From assembly GCA_017607445.1 (NCBI GenBank), contig JAEVHH010000003.1, positions 3,968,001 through 4,032,000 on the forward strand: DNA of 64,000 nucleotides, given 5' to 3'. The position numbers and the translations under genes were made by a program. Below, piece by piece: positions 25,584 through 36,975 of the stretch (position 1 is its first letter; each line of letters starts with the position of its first letter). The DNA is from Histoplasma ohiense. Lineage: Eukaryota > Ascomycota > Eurotiomycetes > Onygenales > Ajellomycetaceae. A model generated the notes under the pieces. It saw nothing but the letters and a program-made list of their open reading frames with translations, did not search any database and was not told the origin of the DNA.

Positions 25584-25987
25584 TTACAAATTGATTCTTC
25601 TGTATTTAAGATCCAAGTGTCTTATTATTAATTCTTACACTCAAGTGTGTTGTTATTAGTTCTTACATTTGAGTGTGTTGTTACCAGTTCTTATGTCTGA
25701 GTGCATTGTTTACAGATCTGAGTGTCTAATTGTTACAAGAGATTTCTTGTGAATCTGAGTGTTCTTATCATTAGTTATATAGACTGTTGTGTCTAAGCAT
25801 TCAAAACACAATCAATCATGTTCTATGAGATCTGAGTGTCTATGAACTGTAACACTGTGAATAGCATTCACAAAGAAGCTTGATCAAGCTTAGCACTGCA
25901 ACACTGTGAATAGTGTCTGTGAGAGAACTGAGTGTCTACAAGTATTCCTTTTCTTTTTTTTATTATTATATGTTTTTAGATATCAAA
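25584..25987 (+). other. D1 untranslated leader with short repeats and a palindrome
   Basis: Between LTR and gag. A 28-bp unit is repeated three times in tandem (25632-25659, 25660-25687, 25688-25715). A perfect 16-bp palindrome, AAGCTTGATCAAGCTT, lies at 25876-25891. It is flanked by two copies of AACACTGTGAATAG (25851-25864 and 25900-25913). The same palindrome is in D2 at 33857-33872. Packaging or RNA-dimer contacts are possible; this is inference. Confidence 0.6.
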
Positions 25988-27060
25988 ATGAACTACAAGC
26001 AATTCTACAAACATCCACTGCATTCAAATGCAGCAGATGATAACTTAGATCTACAAAGCATTCTTCAGCAGCAGATGTTACAGATGACTGAATTACAATA
26101 ACAACTTACTGAGATGAGCACTTCTGTGTTCATCATTCCTTCTACACTCACATCTCATAAAAAGCCCTCAAGAGAGAAGCTTTCAATTCTTGATAAATAC
26201 AAGAGAGATCTAGCACTCTACCTTGCATGAAAGTCAAAAGCAAACATCAAATTGAACATCAATGAACAAGCAATAGACTTGCTATTCAATCAAGTGTGGT
26301 ATATTCATAGCAGATTGAATGACAATGTGTTAGCAAAATTTCAACCCTGAATGAGTCATTGCTAGAATCATCAGTGTACATCAGAGCTAGTCTTTCAACA
26401 ACTCAACTCTCTCTTCCTCAATTCTACACTTTAAGTCAAGATGTTAGACTGGCTTAATCAAACTTATCAGATGAATGTTGTGTTGACAACTTATCTTTCT
26501 GAATTCAATCACAAGCTTCTAGAAGCAGATGGGCAAGACTGAGACAACACTGTCAAGATCAACATATTATTCAAGAACTTGAACTTTCAGTTGTATAACT
26601 GAAATGTAGAGCATTCAAAGCTCTCAATATACAGTGAATTTTATACTGATCTTTGTCTGTTGAACAACAATCTGTCTCAGTTTCATGTACTTTAAAATCA
26701 CAGAGAATTTCATTGAACAAATATGTACATCTCAAACCACTCTGCAGCACCCCCCATCTCTGAATCAGAATCAATGAACTGAATTTCACATATGAATGCA
26801 AGCCATCTGAGGGTCTCCAACATCTCAGAGAAGAACACCACTGATCAAATCATCAGAGAAGTCTGCATACACTGCAACAAGTCAGAGCATTTCATAAATC
26901 AATGTCTGAATGCAATCATCTCAAGTAAACCCCCCACATGTGTGAATGCTGTGTTGCCTGTGAATAGACAAGAACAGAGAAAAGATAAGCTCTCATTCTA
27001 AAACATAGATGAGAGCTCAAGAAATAAAAAGCTAGCTGAAGATTCAAGTAGAAGATGCAA
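25988..27060 (+). pseudogene. D1 gag, decayed
   Basis: The ATG is at 25988. A Gln/Met-rich N-terminus is followed by a capsid-like middle with several TGA codons. The zinc knuckle CIHCNKSEHFINQC (CX2CX4HX4C) is intact at about 26865-26908. It would build the particle and bind RNA. The C-terminal part overlaps the protease start near 27055. It is collinear with D2 gag on the other strand. Confidence 0.82.
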
Positions 27061-28529
27061 GCAGACACAATCATGATTTCTGTCATTGTAAATAGTTTAG
27101 TCAATATACAAGCAATGATAGACAGTGGTTTTCTTCACTACACTCTTATAGACACTCAGCTGGTTGAGAAGTATAAGCTTCAGCATATTCTCTTTCTCAA
27201 ACTGTGTAAGCTCAGTGGATTTGACAGCCCCAGAGAATCCACCTTCTACAACATGATAAGATTTAATGTCAACATAGAAGGACACAAGAAAAAGAATGTA
27301 TACACATACAAAATACAAGACCTTGAGTACAATCTAATGCTCAGTCTATTATAGCTCACAGAATTTGAAACCTTGTTGAACACATGCAACTGCTGTCTTA
27401 TTTTCTCAGAAGATGACTGTGTTTACAAGAAGAATGTTGATAGAACTGCTGATCTCATTCAGATATCAGCAGAAGTGTACAAACTACTAATCCATCAAGC
27501 ACATGAGAAGAAGAATGTCCAAGTGTTCACTGCTAGTATGATGAATATCAAAAAAGTGTTAGAAAAGCTAGAACTCAAAGATCTCAAGAAACTGCACAAG
27601 AAACTACTCAAATTGTACAAAGACTTCACAGATGTGTTTGATGAAAAAGAAGCTGAAAAGCTTCCTCCTCACTGAGAACTCAGTATAGATCATACAATCA
27701 AGCTCATTAAGAAGAACAGTAAGAACTCACAACCACTCTGAGATTCTCTCTACAGTATATCACACAACAAGCTTCTCATTCTACAAAAAACACTCAACAG
27801 ACTATTGAACAAAGACTTCATTCATGTTAGCAACTCACCCACTGCAGCATCTGTACTGTTCACAAAAAAATCAGAAGAAGACTTACAATTCTGCATTGAC
27901 TATCAAGAACTCAACAAAATTACATAGAAGAATCAATACTCTCTCCCACTCATCAATGAAACACTCAAATGAGTAGAAAAAACAAAATGATTTACAAAGC
28001 TTGACATCTCTGCAGCCTTCTATAAGATAAGGATTAATGAAGATGATGAATGGCTAACCACTTTTCATATGCATTACAGATTATACAAATGGACAGTGAC
28101 CCTCTTTGAATTAGTGAACATCTCAAGCATATTTCAAAAATACATTAACTGAGCTCTACAAGATCTGCTCAATGAGATCATCTCAGTATACATGAATGAT
28201 ATTCTGATCTTCACCAATGAATCACTCACTGAGCATTACAAACATGTATGACAAGTGCTTGATCATCTACAAAAAGTCAGACTGTAAGTGAACATTGACA
28301 AATGTGACTTTGAAACCAAGTCTACAACCTATCTAGAATTCATCATTGAAGCTGAAAAAGGTGTATGCATGGATTCTAAGAAGATGGAAGCAATTCTCAA
28401 CTGAGAGACATCAGTCTCAGTAAAAGAGACTAGAAGCTTTCTAGAATTTGTCAACTTCTACTGAAGATTCATCAAAGACTTCTTCAATATTGTACAACCA
28501 CTGACAGATCTGATCTGAAAAGACACTGT
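27055..28529 (+). pseudogene. D1 pol part 1: protease and RT, decayed
   Basis: The protease keeps a D-S-G triad at 27121-27129 in a 99-codon open stretch. A 100-codon linker follows (27373-27675), then RT from about 27700. The RT box reads YMND near 28190-28200. TGA replaces Trp and Arg repeatedly. D2 interrupts the frame at 28525-28529 (ACTGT), at the RT to RNase H junction. It resumes at 34739. Confidence 0.86.
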
Positions 28530-29126
28530 TGTAACAGGCGTACTTCGATTAACGATTTGATACTATTCTAATTACAGATTACGAATTGATTAAGAAAAGA
28601 AAGAGAAAAGAAATCAGAAGAAAAGATTGTACAAAGAAGGTTCTTATAAGAGAAAGTTCAGAGTGAAAGAATATCAGAAGCTGCTCCACAGTGGAGCATG
28701 GAGTGGAAGAACATTAAGAGATACACATAAGAATCATTAGAAGTTACACAAGTGCAGAACATGGAGCAGAGGAATCATTGAAAGCTACACAGAAGAATCA
28801 TTAGAGACTATACAAGCACAGAACACAGAGTGAAAGAATGTAAGAAGCTATATGAAAGAATCATTAGAGACTACACAAGCACAGAACACAGAGCAGAGAA
28901 ACATAAAGAGCTACATGAAAGAATTGTTAGAGACTATATAAGTGCAGAGCACAGAGCAGAAGAATATTAAGAGCTATGCAGAAGAATCATTAGAAACTAT
29001 ACAAATGCAGAGTACAGAGCAGAAGAACATTGAGAGTTATACAAGATCACAACAGTCAGAAATAAGTGAATGCAGAAGAAGAGTTGATTGTGTAAGTTAA
29101 TTACTAATAGATGCTAACCCATCACA
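28530..29126 (-). repeat. D2 3' LTR (597 bp)
   Basis: On the plus strand it starts TGTAACAGGCGTAC and ends ACCCATCACA. It keeps CpG at GGCG, TTCGAT, AACG and TACGAA, where the partner LTR reads AGTG, TTCAAT, AATG and TATGAA. It includes five 63-bp tandem units. Confidence 0.94.
28729..29043. repeat. 63-bp tandem repeat in the D LTR (five units)
   Basis: Each unit starts near AGAATCATTAG and carries an ACAAGYRCAGARCA core. Five units fit the 597-bp LTR. The 534-bp D1 LTR is exactly 63 bp shorter, one unit less. Such LTR repeats may act as promoter elements, but no motif was recognised. Confidence 0.75.
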
Positions 29127-32100
29127 TTATCCCCCTCTACTGAGATGAGTGAGGACTTGTAGATGTTGAGGGCAGTGGTGTCCTCCAAGGCAGACATGGA
29201 TTCCCAGATTGAATGATCATATCCTACCCATTTGACAAGGTATTCACAGTGGTGGTGATTGATTCTATCATCAAGAATTGCTTCAATTTTCCACTCAAGT
29301 TCATTGTCTTCTTCTACAATGGCAGATGACTGTCAATCAGAGATTCTCTGTGAGGAGAATGGATTCTCAGCCATGAGTCAGAGCAGGTTCATATGAAAGA
29401 CATTGTGAATGTCAGATGAGATGTCAAATCAATAATTATGTATGTCTAGCACTTTCTTCATCATATACTTGACATGGCAGTAATCTAGTGTATATGAGAG
29501 GTGATCTGTTCTTATGTTCTTGAGATTCAGTCAGATTTTGTCTTCTACATAATATCAGATCATAGAACTTCTTCTGATGTTCATTTGATTCTTATAATCT
29601 TACTGAGCACTGATTATTGAAGCTTCTGCTCATTCATGAACTTTCTTCAACTTGCTCACAATATTCTCTGCTGTCTGTATGAAGCTGTGGGTGTGTGTGG
29701 TTTCTCAGAGAGTCTCAGAGAAGTTCAGAATCTCTAAGTTGTATCTGTGTAGAAGAAAGAATGAGCTTACATCTGTTGTAGTGAAATCTTGATCATTAAT
29801 CACAATCTCAGCATGTGACAGCAGATTGCTTCAGTTGTCTTGTGTATAATTGCAGAACTTACAGAGGATGTTCTTTATCATTTGTATCATTCTCTCAGTA
29901 GCTCCATCAGTCTCTGAGTGATACACTGTTGATAACTTTTGTTCAATTCTTAATAATTGACATACACAGACTCAGAGTGCACTGATGAATTGACTGTCTC
30001 TATCTGACACAATGAATGAAGGCAGATCATATATACAATAGAACAGACTTCTGATGAAAACATCTGCAACTACTTCAGCATTCATCTTATCACAGAGCTG
30101 TAGTATTACACTCTTGCTGAGTCAGTCAACAATGACTAGAATGTTCATAGAACCTCCACTTTCAGATAAGAAAACTGCAAAATTGATAGCTATATTACAC
30201 CAAGTTTGATTGAAAATAGATAGAGGCTTCAGCATCTCTTTTCAGCATTCACATCATGTCATCACTGAGCTGCAGCAATCACAGTTGTGTACAAACCAGT
30301 ATATATCTTTCAATATATCTGATCAGTAGAATTCTCAGACAACAATGTTGTACATGATTTTGCATTCTGAATGCTCAGTCATTGATGAGTCATGAATTTC
30401 TTGCATGATTCATATTTATAGAGATTCTGAATTAGAGATTCATCATCTATCTTGAAAGTGTAAGCAGTTGTCATCATTGATCAAACATGCTGAGATATTC
30501 ATTCTTGAGTATACATCTGCAGGGAATCAAGATGCTTTATTTTATATGACTTCAGCAGCTTGCTGTCAGAATTCATCTGCTTCTGCTGCTAGTCTCCACT
30601 GTTCTTCAAGCAAGGATTCTTGAGCTTGGAACTGGTTGATATATACACAGAGTTCATCTGATTGTATAGAACTTTCTATGATTGTGGGGTTGATTAATCA
30701 ATGCTCTCAGTGTTTCCATCTGTCATCTAGATCATCAGATGGCATATCTTGTTCTCAGCAGAACAGAGCATTCACAAAGGTGTTCTCTACTTCAGATCAA
30801 TAACAAATTGTGAATAAAAAACAGTTAAGAAACAATGATCAATGCATATGTCTCTTAGTGAGCTTACAAATGATTGTGAAGTATTCTAAGTTCTTATGAT
30901 CAGTAACAATCTCAAACTTCTCAACACTCATAAGTTCAGACTTTCATTCTTCAAGACATTATATGATCACTAGAAGTTTCTTGTTGTAGATCTTATAGTT
31001 GCATTCAGCAGGCAACATCTTTTTCAAGATGAAGGCACAGAGTTGTAGAACATCTTTATTATCATATTGCATTAGTACCTCATCTACTACATAATCTGAG
31101 GTGTCTGTTTCAAGAATTGTATGCTTATTCAGATCAAATGATTGCAGCATCAGAGTGCTTGTGAATATACACTTCAGCTTTTTGAATGCTGCATCTGCTT
31201 CATCAGTTCATTGAAACACAGCATCTTTTCAGATCAGATTCATCAGTGATTGTACAATATTGAAGAAGTCTTTGATGAACCTTCAATAGAAGTTGACAAA
31301 TTCTAGAAAGCTTCTAGTCTCTTTTACTGAGACTGATGTCTCTCAGTTGAGAATTGCTTCCATCTTCTTAGAATCCATGCATACATCTTTTTCAGCTTTG
31401 ATGATGAATTCTAGATAGATTGTAGACTTGGTCTCAAAGTTGCATTTGTCAATATCCACTTGCAGTTCAACTTTTCATAGGCAGTCAAGCACTTATCATA
31501 CATGCTTACAGTGCTCAGTGAGTGATCCATCAGTGAAGATCAGAATATCATTCATATACACTGAGACAATCTCATTGAGCAGATCTCATAGAGCTCAGTT
31601 AATGTATTTCTGAAACATGCTCAGAGTGTTCACTAATCCAAAGAGAGTCACTGTCCATTCATATAATTCATAACACATACAAAAAGCAGTTAGTCATTCA
31701 TCATCTTCATTAATTCTTATCTTATAGAAGGCTGCAGAGATGTCAAGCTTCATAAATCATTTTGTTTTTTCTACTCATTCAAATATTTCATTAATGAGTG
31801 AGAGAGAGTATCAGTTCTTCTGTGTAATCTTATTAAGTCCTCAGTAGTCAACACAGAATCATAAGTCTTTTTCTGATTTCTTCACAAACAGTACAGATGC
31901 TGCAGCAGATGAGTTGCTAACACAAATGAAGTTTTTATTCAATAGTCTGTTGAGTGTTTTTCATAGAACAAGGAGCTCATTGTGTGATATGTTGTAGAGA
32001 GAACCTCAGAGTGATTGCAGATTCTTATCATTCTTCTTAATGAGCTTGATTATATGATCTATATCAGATTCTCAGTGAGAAGAAAGCTTTTCAGCTTCTT

Positions 32101-32700
32101 TTTTGTCAAACACATCTGTGAAGTCTTTGTACAATTCAGATAGTTTCTTACACAGTTTCTTGAGATTTTTGAGTTCTAACTTTTCTAATACTTTTTTGAT
32201 ATCTGTCATGCTAGCAGTGAACACTTGGATGTTCTTCTTCTCATATGCTTGACAGATTAGTAGTTTGTATGCTTTCACTGATATCTGAGTGAGATCAGTG
32301 GTTCTATCAATATTCTTCTTATAAACACAGTCATCTTCTGGGAAAATAAGACAGTGATTGCATACATTCAACAAGGTTTCAAATTCTGTGAGTTATGATA
32401 GATCAAGTATTAGATTGTACTCAAGATCTTGTATTTTATATATATATACATTGTTTTTCTTGTGTTCTTCTATATTGATATTAAATCTTATCATGTTGTA
32501 GGAGGCGGATCCTCTGAGGCCATCAAATCCACTGAGTTTACACAGTTTGAAAAAGAGGATATGCTGAAGCTTATGCTTCTCAACCAGCTGAGTGTCTATA
32601 AGAGCATAGTGAAGAAAACCACTGTCTATCATTGCTTGTATATTGACTAAGCTATTTACAATGATAGAGACTATGATTGTGTTCACTTGCATCTTCTGTT
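29127..32700 (-). pseudogene. D2 pol (protease to chromodomain), decayed
   Basis: Right to left: protease with D-S-G near 32630 (open over 32393-32692), linker (32072-32374), RT to about 31250 with YMND near 31557, RNase H (about 30790-31230), integrase (about 29840-30480) and chromodomain ending at about 29150. A polypurine tract (AGTAGAGGGGGATAA) at 29127-29141 abuts the LTR, leaving no room for an extra gene. The chromodomain keeps more intact codons than most of pol. TGA stops dominate. Confidence 0.86.
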
Positions 32701-33765
32701 CAAATCTTCAGCCAGCTTTCTGCTTCTTGAGCTCTTGTTCATATTTTAGAGCAAGAGCTCATCTTTTCTCTGTTCTTGCCTATCCACAGATGACACAGTA
32801 TTTACACATGTGAGGGGTTTACTCAGAGCAATTGCATTCAGACATTGATTCACAAAGTGCTCTGACTTGTCACAGTGTATGCAGACTTCTCTGGCAATTC
32901 AGTTGACAGTGTCCTTCTCTGAGACATTGAGAACTCTCAGACAACTTGCATTTATATGTGAGATTCAGTTCATTGATTCTGATTTGAAGGTGAGAGATGC
33001 TGCAGAGTGATTCAGAGTGTACACATTTGTTCAGTAGAATTCTCTACAATTTTGAAGTATATGAAACTGAGACAGATTGTTGTTCAACAGACAAAGATCA
33101 GCACAGAATTCACTGTATATTGAGAGCTTTGAATACTCTATACTTCAGTTATGCAACTGAAAGTTCAAGTTCTTGAACAACATATTGATCTTGACAGCAT
33201 CATTTCAGTCTTGCCCATCTGCTTCTAGAAGCTTGCAATTGAATTCAGAAAGATAAGTTGTCAACACAACATTTATCTGATGAGTTTGATTAAACCAGTC
33301 TAACATCTTGATTTGAAGTGTAGAATCAAGAAAGAGGAAGTCAAGTTGTTGAAAGACTAGCTCTGACATATACTGATGATTCTGACAATGACTCATTCAG
33401 AGTTGGAATTTTGCTAATGCATCACCATTCAATCTGCTATGAATATACCACACTTGATTGGATAGCAAGTCTATTGCTCATTCATCAATGTTCAATTTAG
33501 CATTCACTTTTGACTTTCACATGAGGTAGAGTGCTAGGTCTTTCTCATATTTGTTGAGGATTGAAAGCTTCTCTCTTGAAGGCTTTTCATGAGATGTGGG
33601 TGTAGAAGGAATGATGAACACAGAAGTGCTCATTTCAGTAAATCATCATTGCAATTCAGTCATCTGTAGCATCTGCTGCTGAAGAATGCTTTGTAGATCT
33701 AAGTTATCATCCACTGCATTCAAGTGTGGCAGGTGTTTGTAGAATTGCTTGTAGTTCATTTTGAT
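32700..33765 (-). pseudogene. D2 gag, decayed
   Basis: It aligns with D1 gag. The N-terminal ATG region is near 33760. A CCHC knuckle lies near 32850-32893, and a 63-codon open stretch at 33205-33396. Stops are mostly TGA. Confidence 0.78.
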
Positions 33766-34136
33766 ATCTAAGAACATATAATAATAAAAAAAAAGAAAAA
33801 AAATACTTATAGACACTCAATCCTCTCACAGACACTATTCACAATGTTGTGATGCTAAGCTTGATCAAGCTTCTTCATGAACACTATTCACAGCATTACA
33901 ATTTGTAGGCACTCAGGCCTCATAGAACATGGTCAATTGTGTTTCAGATGCTTAGACACAACAGTCTATATAACTAACAATAAAAACACTCAGACTCACA
34001 AGAGATCTCTTGTAACAACTAGACACTCAGATCTGTAAACAACACACTCAGATGTAAGAACTGATAACAACACACTTGAGTGTAAGAACTAATAACAAGA
34101 CACTCAGATCTTAAACACAGAAGAATCAATTCATAA
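33766..34136 (-). other. D2 untranslated leader
   Basis: The mirror of 25584-25987. It keeps the perfect palindrome AAGCTTGATCAAGCTT at 33857-33872 and three 28-bp repeats at about 34011-34100. No gene. Confidence 0.6.
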
Positions 34137-34733
34137 TGTAACAAGTGTACTTCAATTAATGATTTGATACTATTCTAATTACAGATTATGAATTGATTAA
34201 GAAAAGAAAGAGAAAAGAAATCAGAAGAAAAGATCATATGAAGAGTGTTCTTATAGAGGAAAGTTCAGAGCAGAAGAATATCAGAAGCTGCTTCACAGTG
34301 AAATGCAGAGTGAAAGAACATTAAAAGATATGCATAAGAATCATTAAAAGTTACACAAGTGCAGAACATGGAACAGAGAAATCATTGAAAGCTACACAGA
34401 AGAATCATTAGAGACTACACAAGTGCAGAACACAGAGTGAAAGAATATAAGAAGCTACACAGAAGAATCATTAGAGACTATATGAGTGTGAAACACAGAG
34501 TGAGAGAATGTAAGAAGCTACACAGAAGAATCATTAGAGACTATATGAGTGCAGAGCACAGAGTGAAAGAATGTTAAGAGCTATATGAAAGAATCATTAG
34601 AAACTACATGAGTGCAGAGCATGGAGCAGAAGAACATTGAGAATTATATGAGATCACAACAGCCAGAAATGAGCAGATGCAGAAGAGGAGTTGATTGTGT
34701 AAGTTAATTACTAACAGATGCTAACCCGTCACA
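34137..34733 (-). repeat. D2 5' LTR (597 bp)
   Basis: On the plus strand it starts TGTAACAAGTGTAC and ends ACCCGTCACA. The same length as its partner, including five 63-bp units at about 34330-34650. Confidence 0.94.
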
Positions 34734-34738
34734 ACTGT

Positions 34739-36161
34739 GTTTCAATGAACTGACAAAGCAGATGCAGCATTCAAAAAGCTGAAGTGTATATTCACAAGCA
34801 CCTCAATGCTGCAATCATTCAATCTGAATAAGTATACAATTCTCAAAACAGATATCTCAGATTATGTAGTAGATGAGACACTGATGCAATATGATAACAA
34901 AGATGTTCTACAATTCTGTGTCTTCATCTTGAAAAAGATGTCACTCATCAAATGCAACTACAAGATCTACAACAAGAAACTTCTAGTGATTATATAATGT
35001 CTCAAAAAATGAAAGTCTGAACTTATGAGCATCAAAAAGTTTGAGATTGTTACTGATCATAAGAACTTAGAGTACTTCACAATCACTCATAAGCTCACTG
35101 AAAGATATATGTGTTGGTCATTGTTTCTTAGCTGTTTTTCATTCACAATTTGTTATCAATCTGAAGTAGAGAACACTCTTGCAGATGCTCTGTTCCACTG
35201 AGAACAAAATATATCATCTGATGACTTGAACAACAGATGAAAACATCAAGAGCATTAATTAATCAACTCTGCAATTATAGAAAGTTCTACACAATCAGAC
35301 AAACCCTGCATATATATCAGCCAGTTCCAAGCTCAAGAACCCTCACTCAAAGAACAATGAAATCTAGCAGCAGAAGCAGATGAATTCTGACAACAAGCTG
35401 CTGAAGTCATACAAAACAGAGCATCTTGATTCCCCACAAACATATACTCAAGAATAGATATCTCAGCATGTTCAATCAATGATGACAACTGCTTACACTT
35501 TCAAGATAGATGATGGATCCCTGATTCAGAATCTCTACAAACACAGATCATGTAAGAAATTCATGACTCACTGATGATCAGACACTCAGAATGTGAAATT
35601 ATATACAACATTATCATTCAAGAATTCTACTGATCAGATATATTGAAAGATATACACTGGTTTGTATGCAACTGTGATTGCTGCAGCTCAGTGATGACAT
35701 GATGTGAACACTGAAAAGAGATGCTGAAGCCTCTATCTGTCTCTGACTGAACTTGATATGATATAGCTATCAATTTTGCAGTTTTCTTATTCAAAAGCAG
35801 AGATTCTATGAACATTCTAGTCATTGTTGACTGACTCAGCAAGAGTGTAATACTACAGTTCTGTGATAAGATGGATATTGAAGTAGTTGCAGATGTCTTC
35901 ATCAGAAGCTCATTCTATTGTATACACAGTCTGCTTTCATTCATTGTATCAGATAGAGACAGTCAATTCATCAGCACACTCTGAGCTCACATATGTCAAT
36001 TATTAAGAATCAAATGAAAGTTATCAACAGCATATCATTCAGAGACTGATGAAGCTATCAAGAAAATGATACAAATAGTAAAAAACATTCTTCATAAGTT
36101 CTGCAATTACATACAAAACAACTGAAGCAATCTGCTGCCACACACTGAGATTGTGATTAAC
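34739..36161 (+). pseudogene. D1 pol part 2: RNase H and integrase core, decayed
   Basis: Continues from 28529. RNase H covers about 34800-35200, with a readable block at 34806-34997. The integrase zinc region has a CNCDCC cluster near 35668-35685. The core has Asp in ILVIVD near 35815-35832 and in a VSDRDSQF motif near 35945-35970. Stops are mostly TGA. A3 interrupts the frame after TTAAC (36157-36161). Confidence 0.86.
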
Positions 36162-36432
36162 TGTAAGAGATGGTTGCAGGTATAATTATGGGAGTAGTGT
36201 GAAGTACGCATATAGAATGTTAAGAAGATAGCAATCTCTATTATTCAAAGCTAATCACTGATCTCCTAATATCTACAGATATCAGTGAGCATTATATAGA
36301 CAACTACCACACACTACAGCTGTCTATGATGCTGTGTGCTATGTCTCTCTTCATTAATTCTGATGTGTTCTGTGTTCTTCTATTGTCACATAGCTATTTT
36401 CTAATATAGATATCTCTGTTGTGTCTATTACA
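36162..36432 (-). repeat. A3 3' LTR (271 bp)
   Basis: TGTAAGAGATGG...GTCTATTACA on the plus strand. The purine-rich tract of the minus strand (TTTGAAGAAGAGAGATAAT) lies just to its right at 36433-36451. Confidence 0.94.
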
Positions 36433-36569
36433 ATTATCTCTCTTCTTCAAAGACCTGGTTCTCAGGGCTTCTTACTGCAATGTGTGAAGTTTATAACATG
36501 TGCTGTGTGGTTAATATTGTATAGAGTTCACAGAACTGGGCTGGATTAATTGTTGAGATTAATTTCAAA

Positions 36570-36833
36570 GTGTTGCTGTCTTGGAAGAATATTTTTCCAT
36601 CTTCAGTGTCAATGCAGTTCAATCAAGATTTAGACACAACTTCTGAACCCCTTTTCTTTGACTTCTACATCAAAAATCACACTCCATCGAAAATCATCAC
36701 CACCATCACCATCAATGATTTTTTATTTAAAAAGAATACATCAATTTATCAAATGAAGTATGTTGTATCTTTCTATGTGATTTTTATTGTGAAATTTGAA
36801 GTTTTGATTGTGTGGTTGTGTTTTTCATTTTGA
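36570..36833 (+). pseudogene. Conserved leader ORF upstream of the A3 antisense gene
   Basis: 88 codons matching the 127-codon frame in A1 (17706-18089). A TGA stops it where A1 continues into a hydrophobic tail; the similarity itself continues to about 36910. The region between it and 36976 has an acceptor-like GTACTAATT...ATGATAG next to the following ATG. No family recognised. Confidence 0.42.
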
Positions 36834-36975
36834 GTTGAGTTTTGTGTTGTTGCAATCTCTTTGATCAATATTGCAATATTGGTTTCAATCTTCAACATCT
36901 GTTTTTCTTTCTTGTTGTTTTTGCTTTTTCTCCTTCTTTGAATAAGGCTTTGGTACTAATTAAAGTTATGATAGA

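Larger units (their letters stand above)
28530..34733 (-). mobile_element. Element D2, complete family D LTR retrotransposon (6204 bp)
   Basis: LTRs of 597 bp each lie at 28530-29126 and 34137-34733. The target site ACTGT is at 28525-28529 and 34734-34738. It is inserted head-on into D1, a member of the same family. The order on the minus strand is LTR, leader, gag, pol with chromodomain, polypurine tract, LTR. All frames are broken by TGA-rich stops. Confidence 0.96.

Noticed and set aside
28729..29043. CRISPR-like array
   Set aside because: Units are contiguous with no unique spacers and lie within an LTR of a eukaryotic element.
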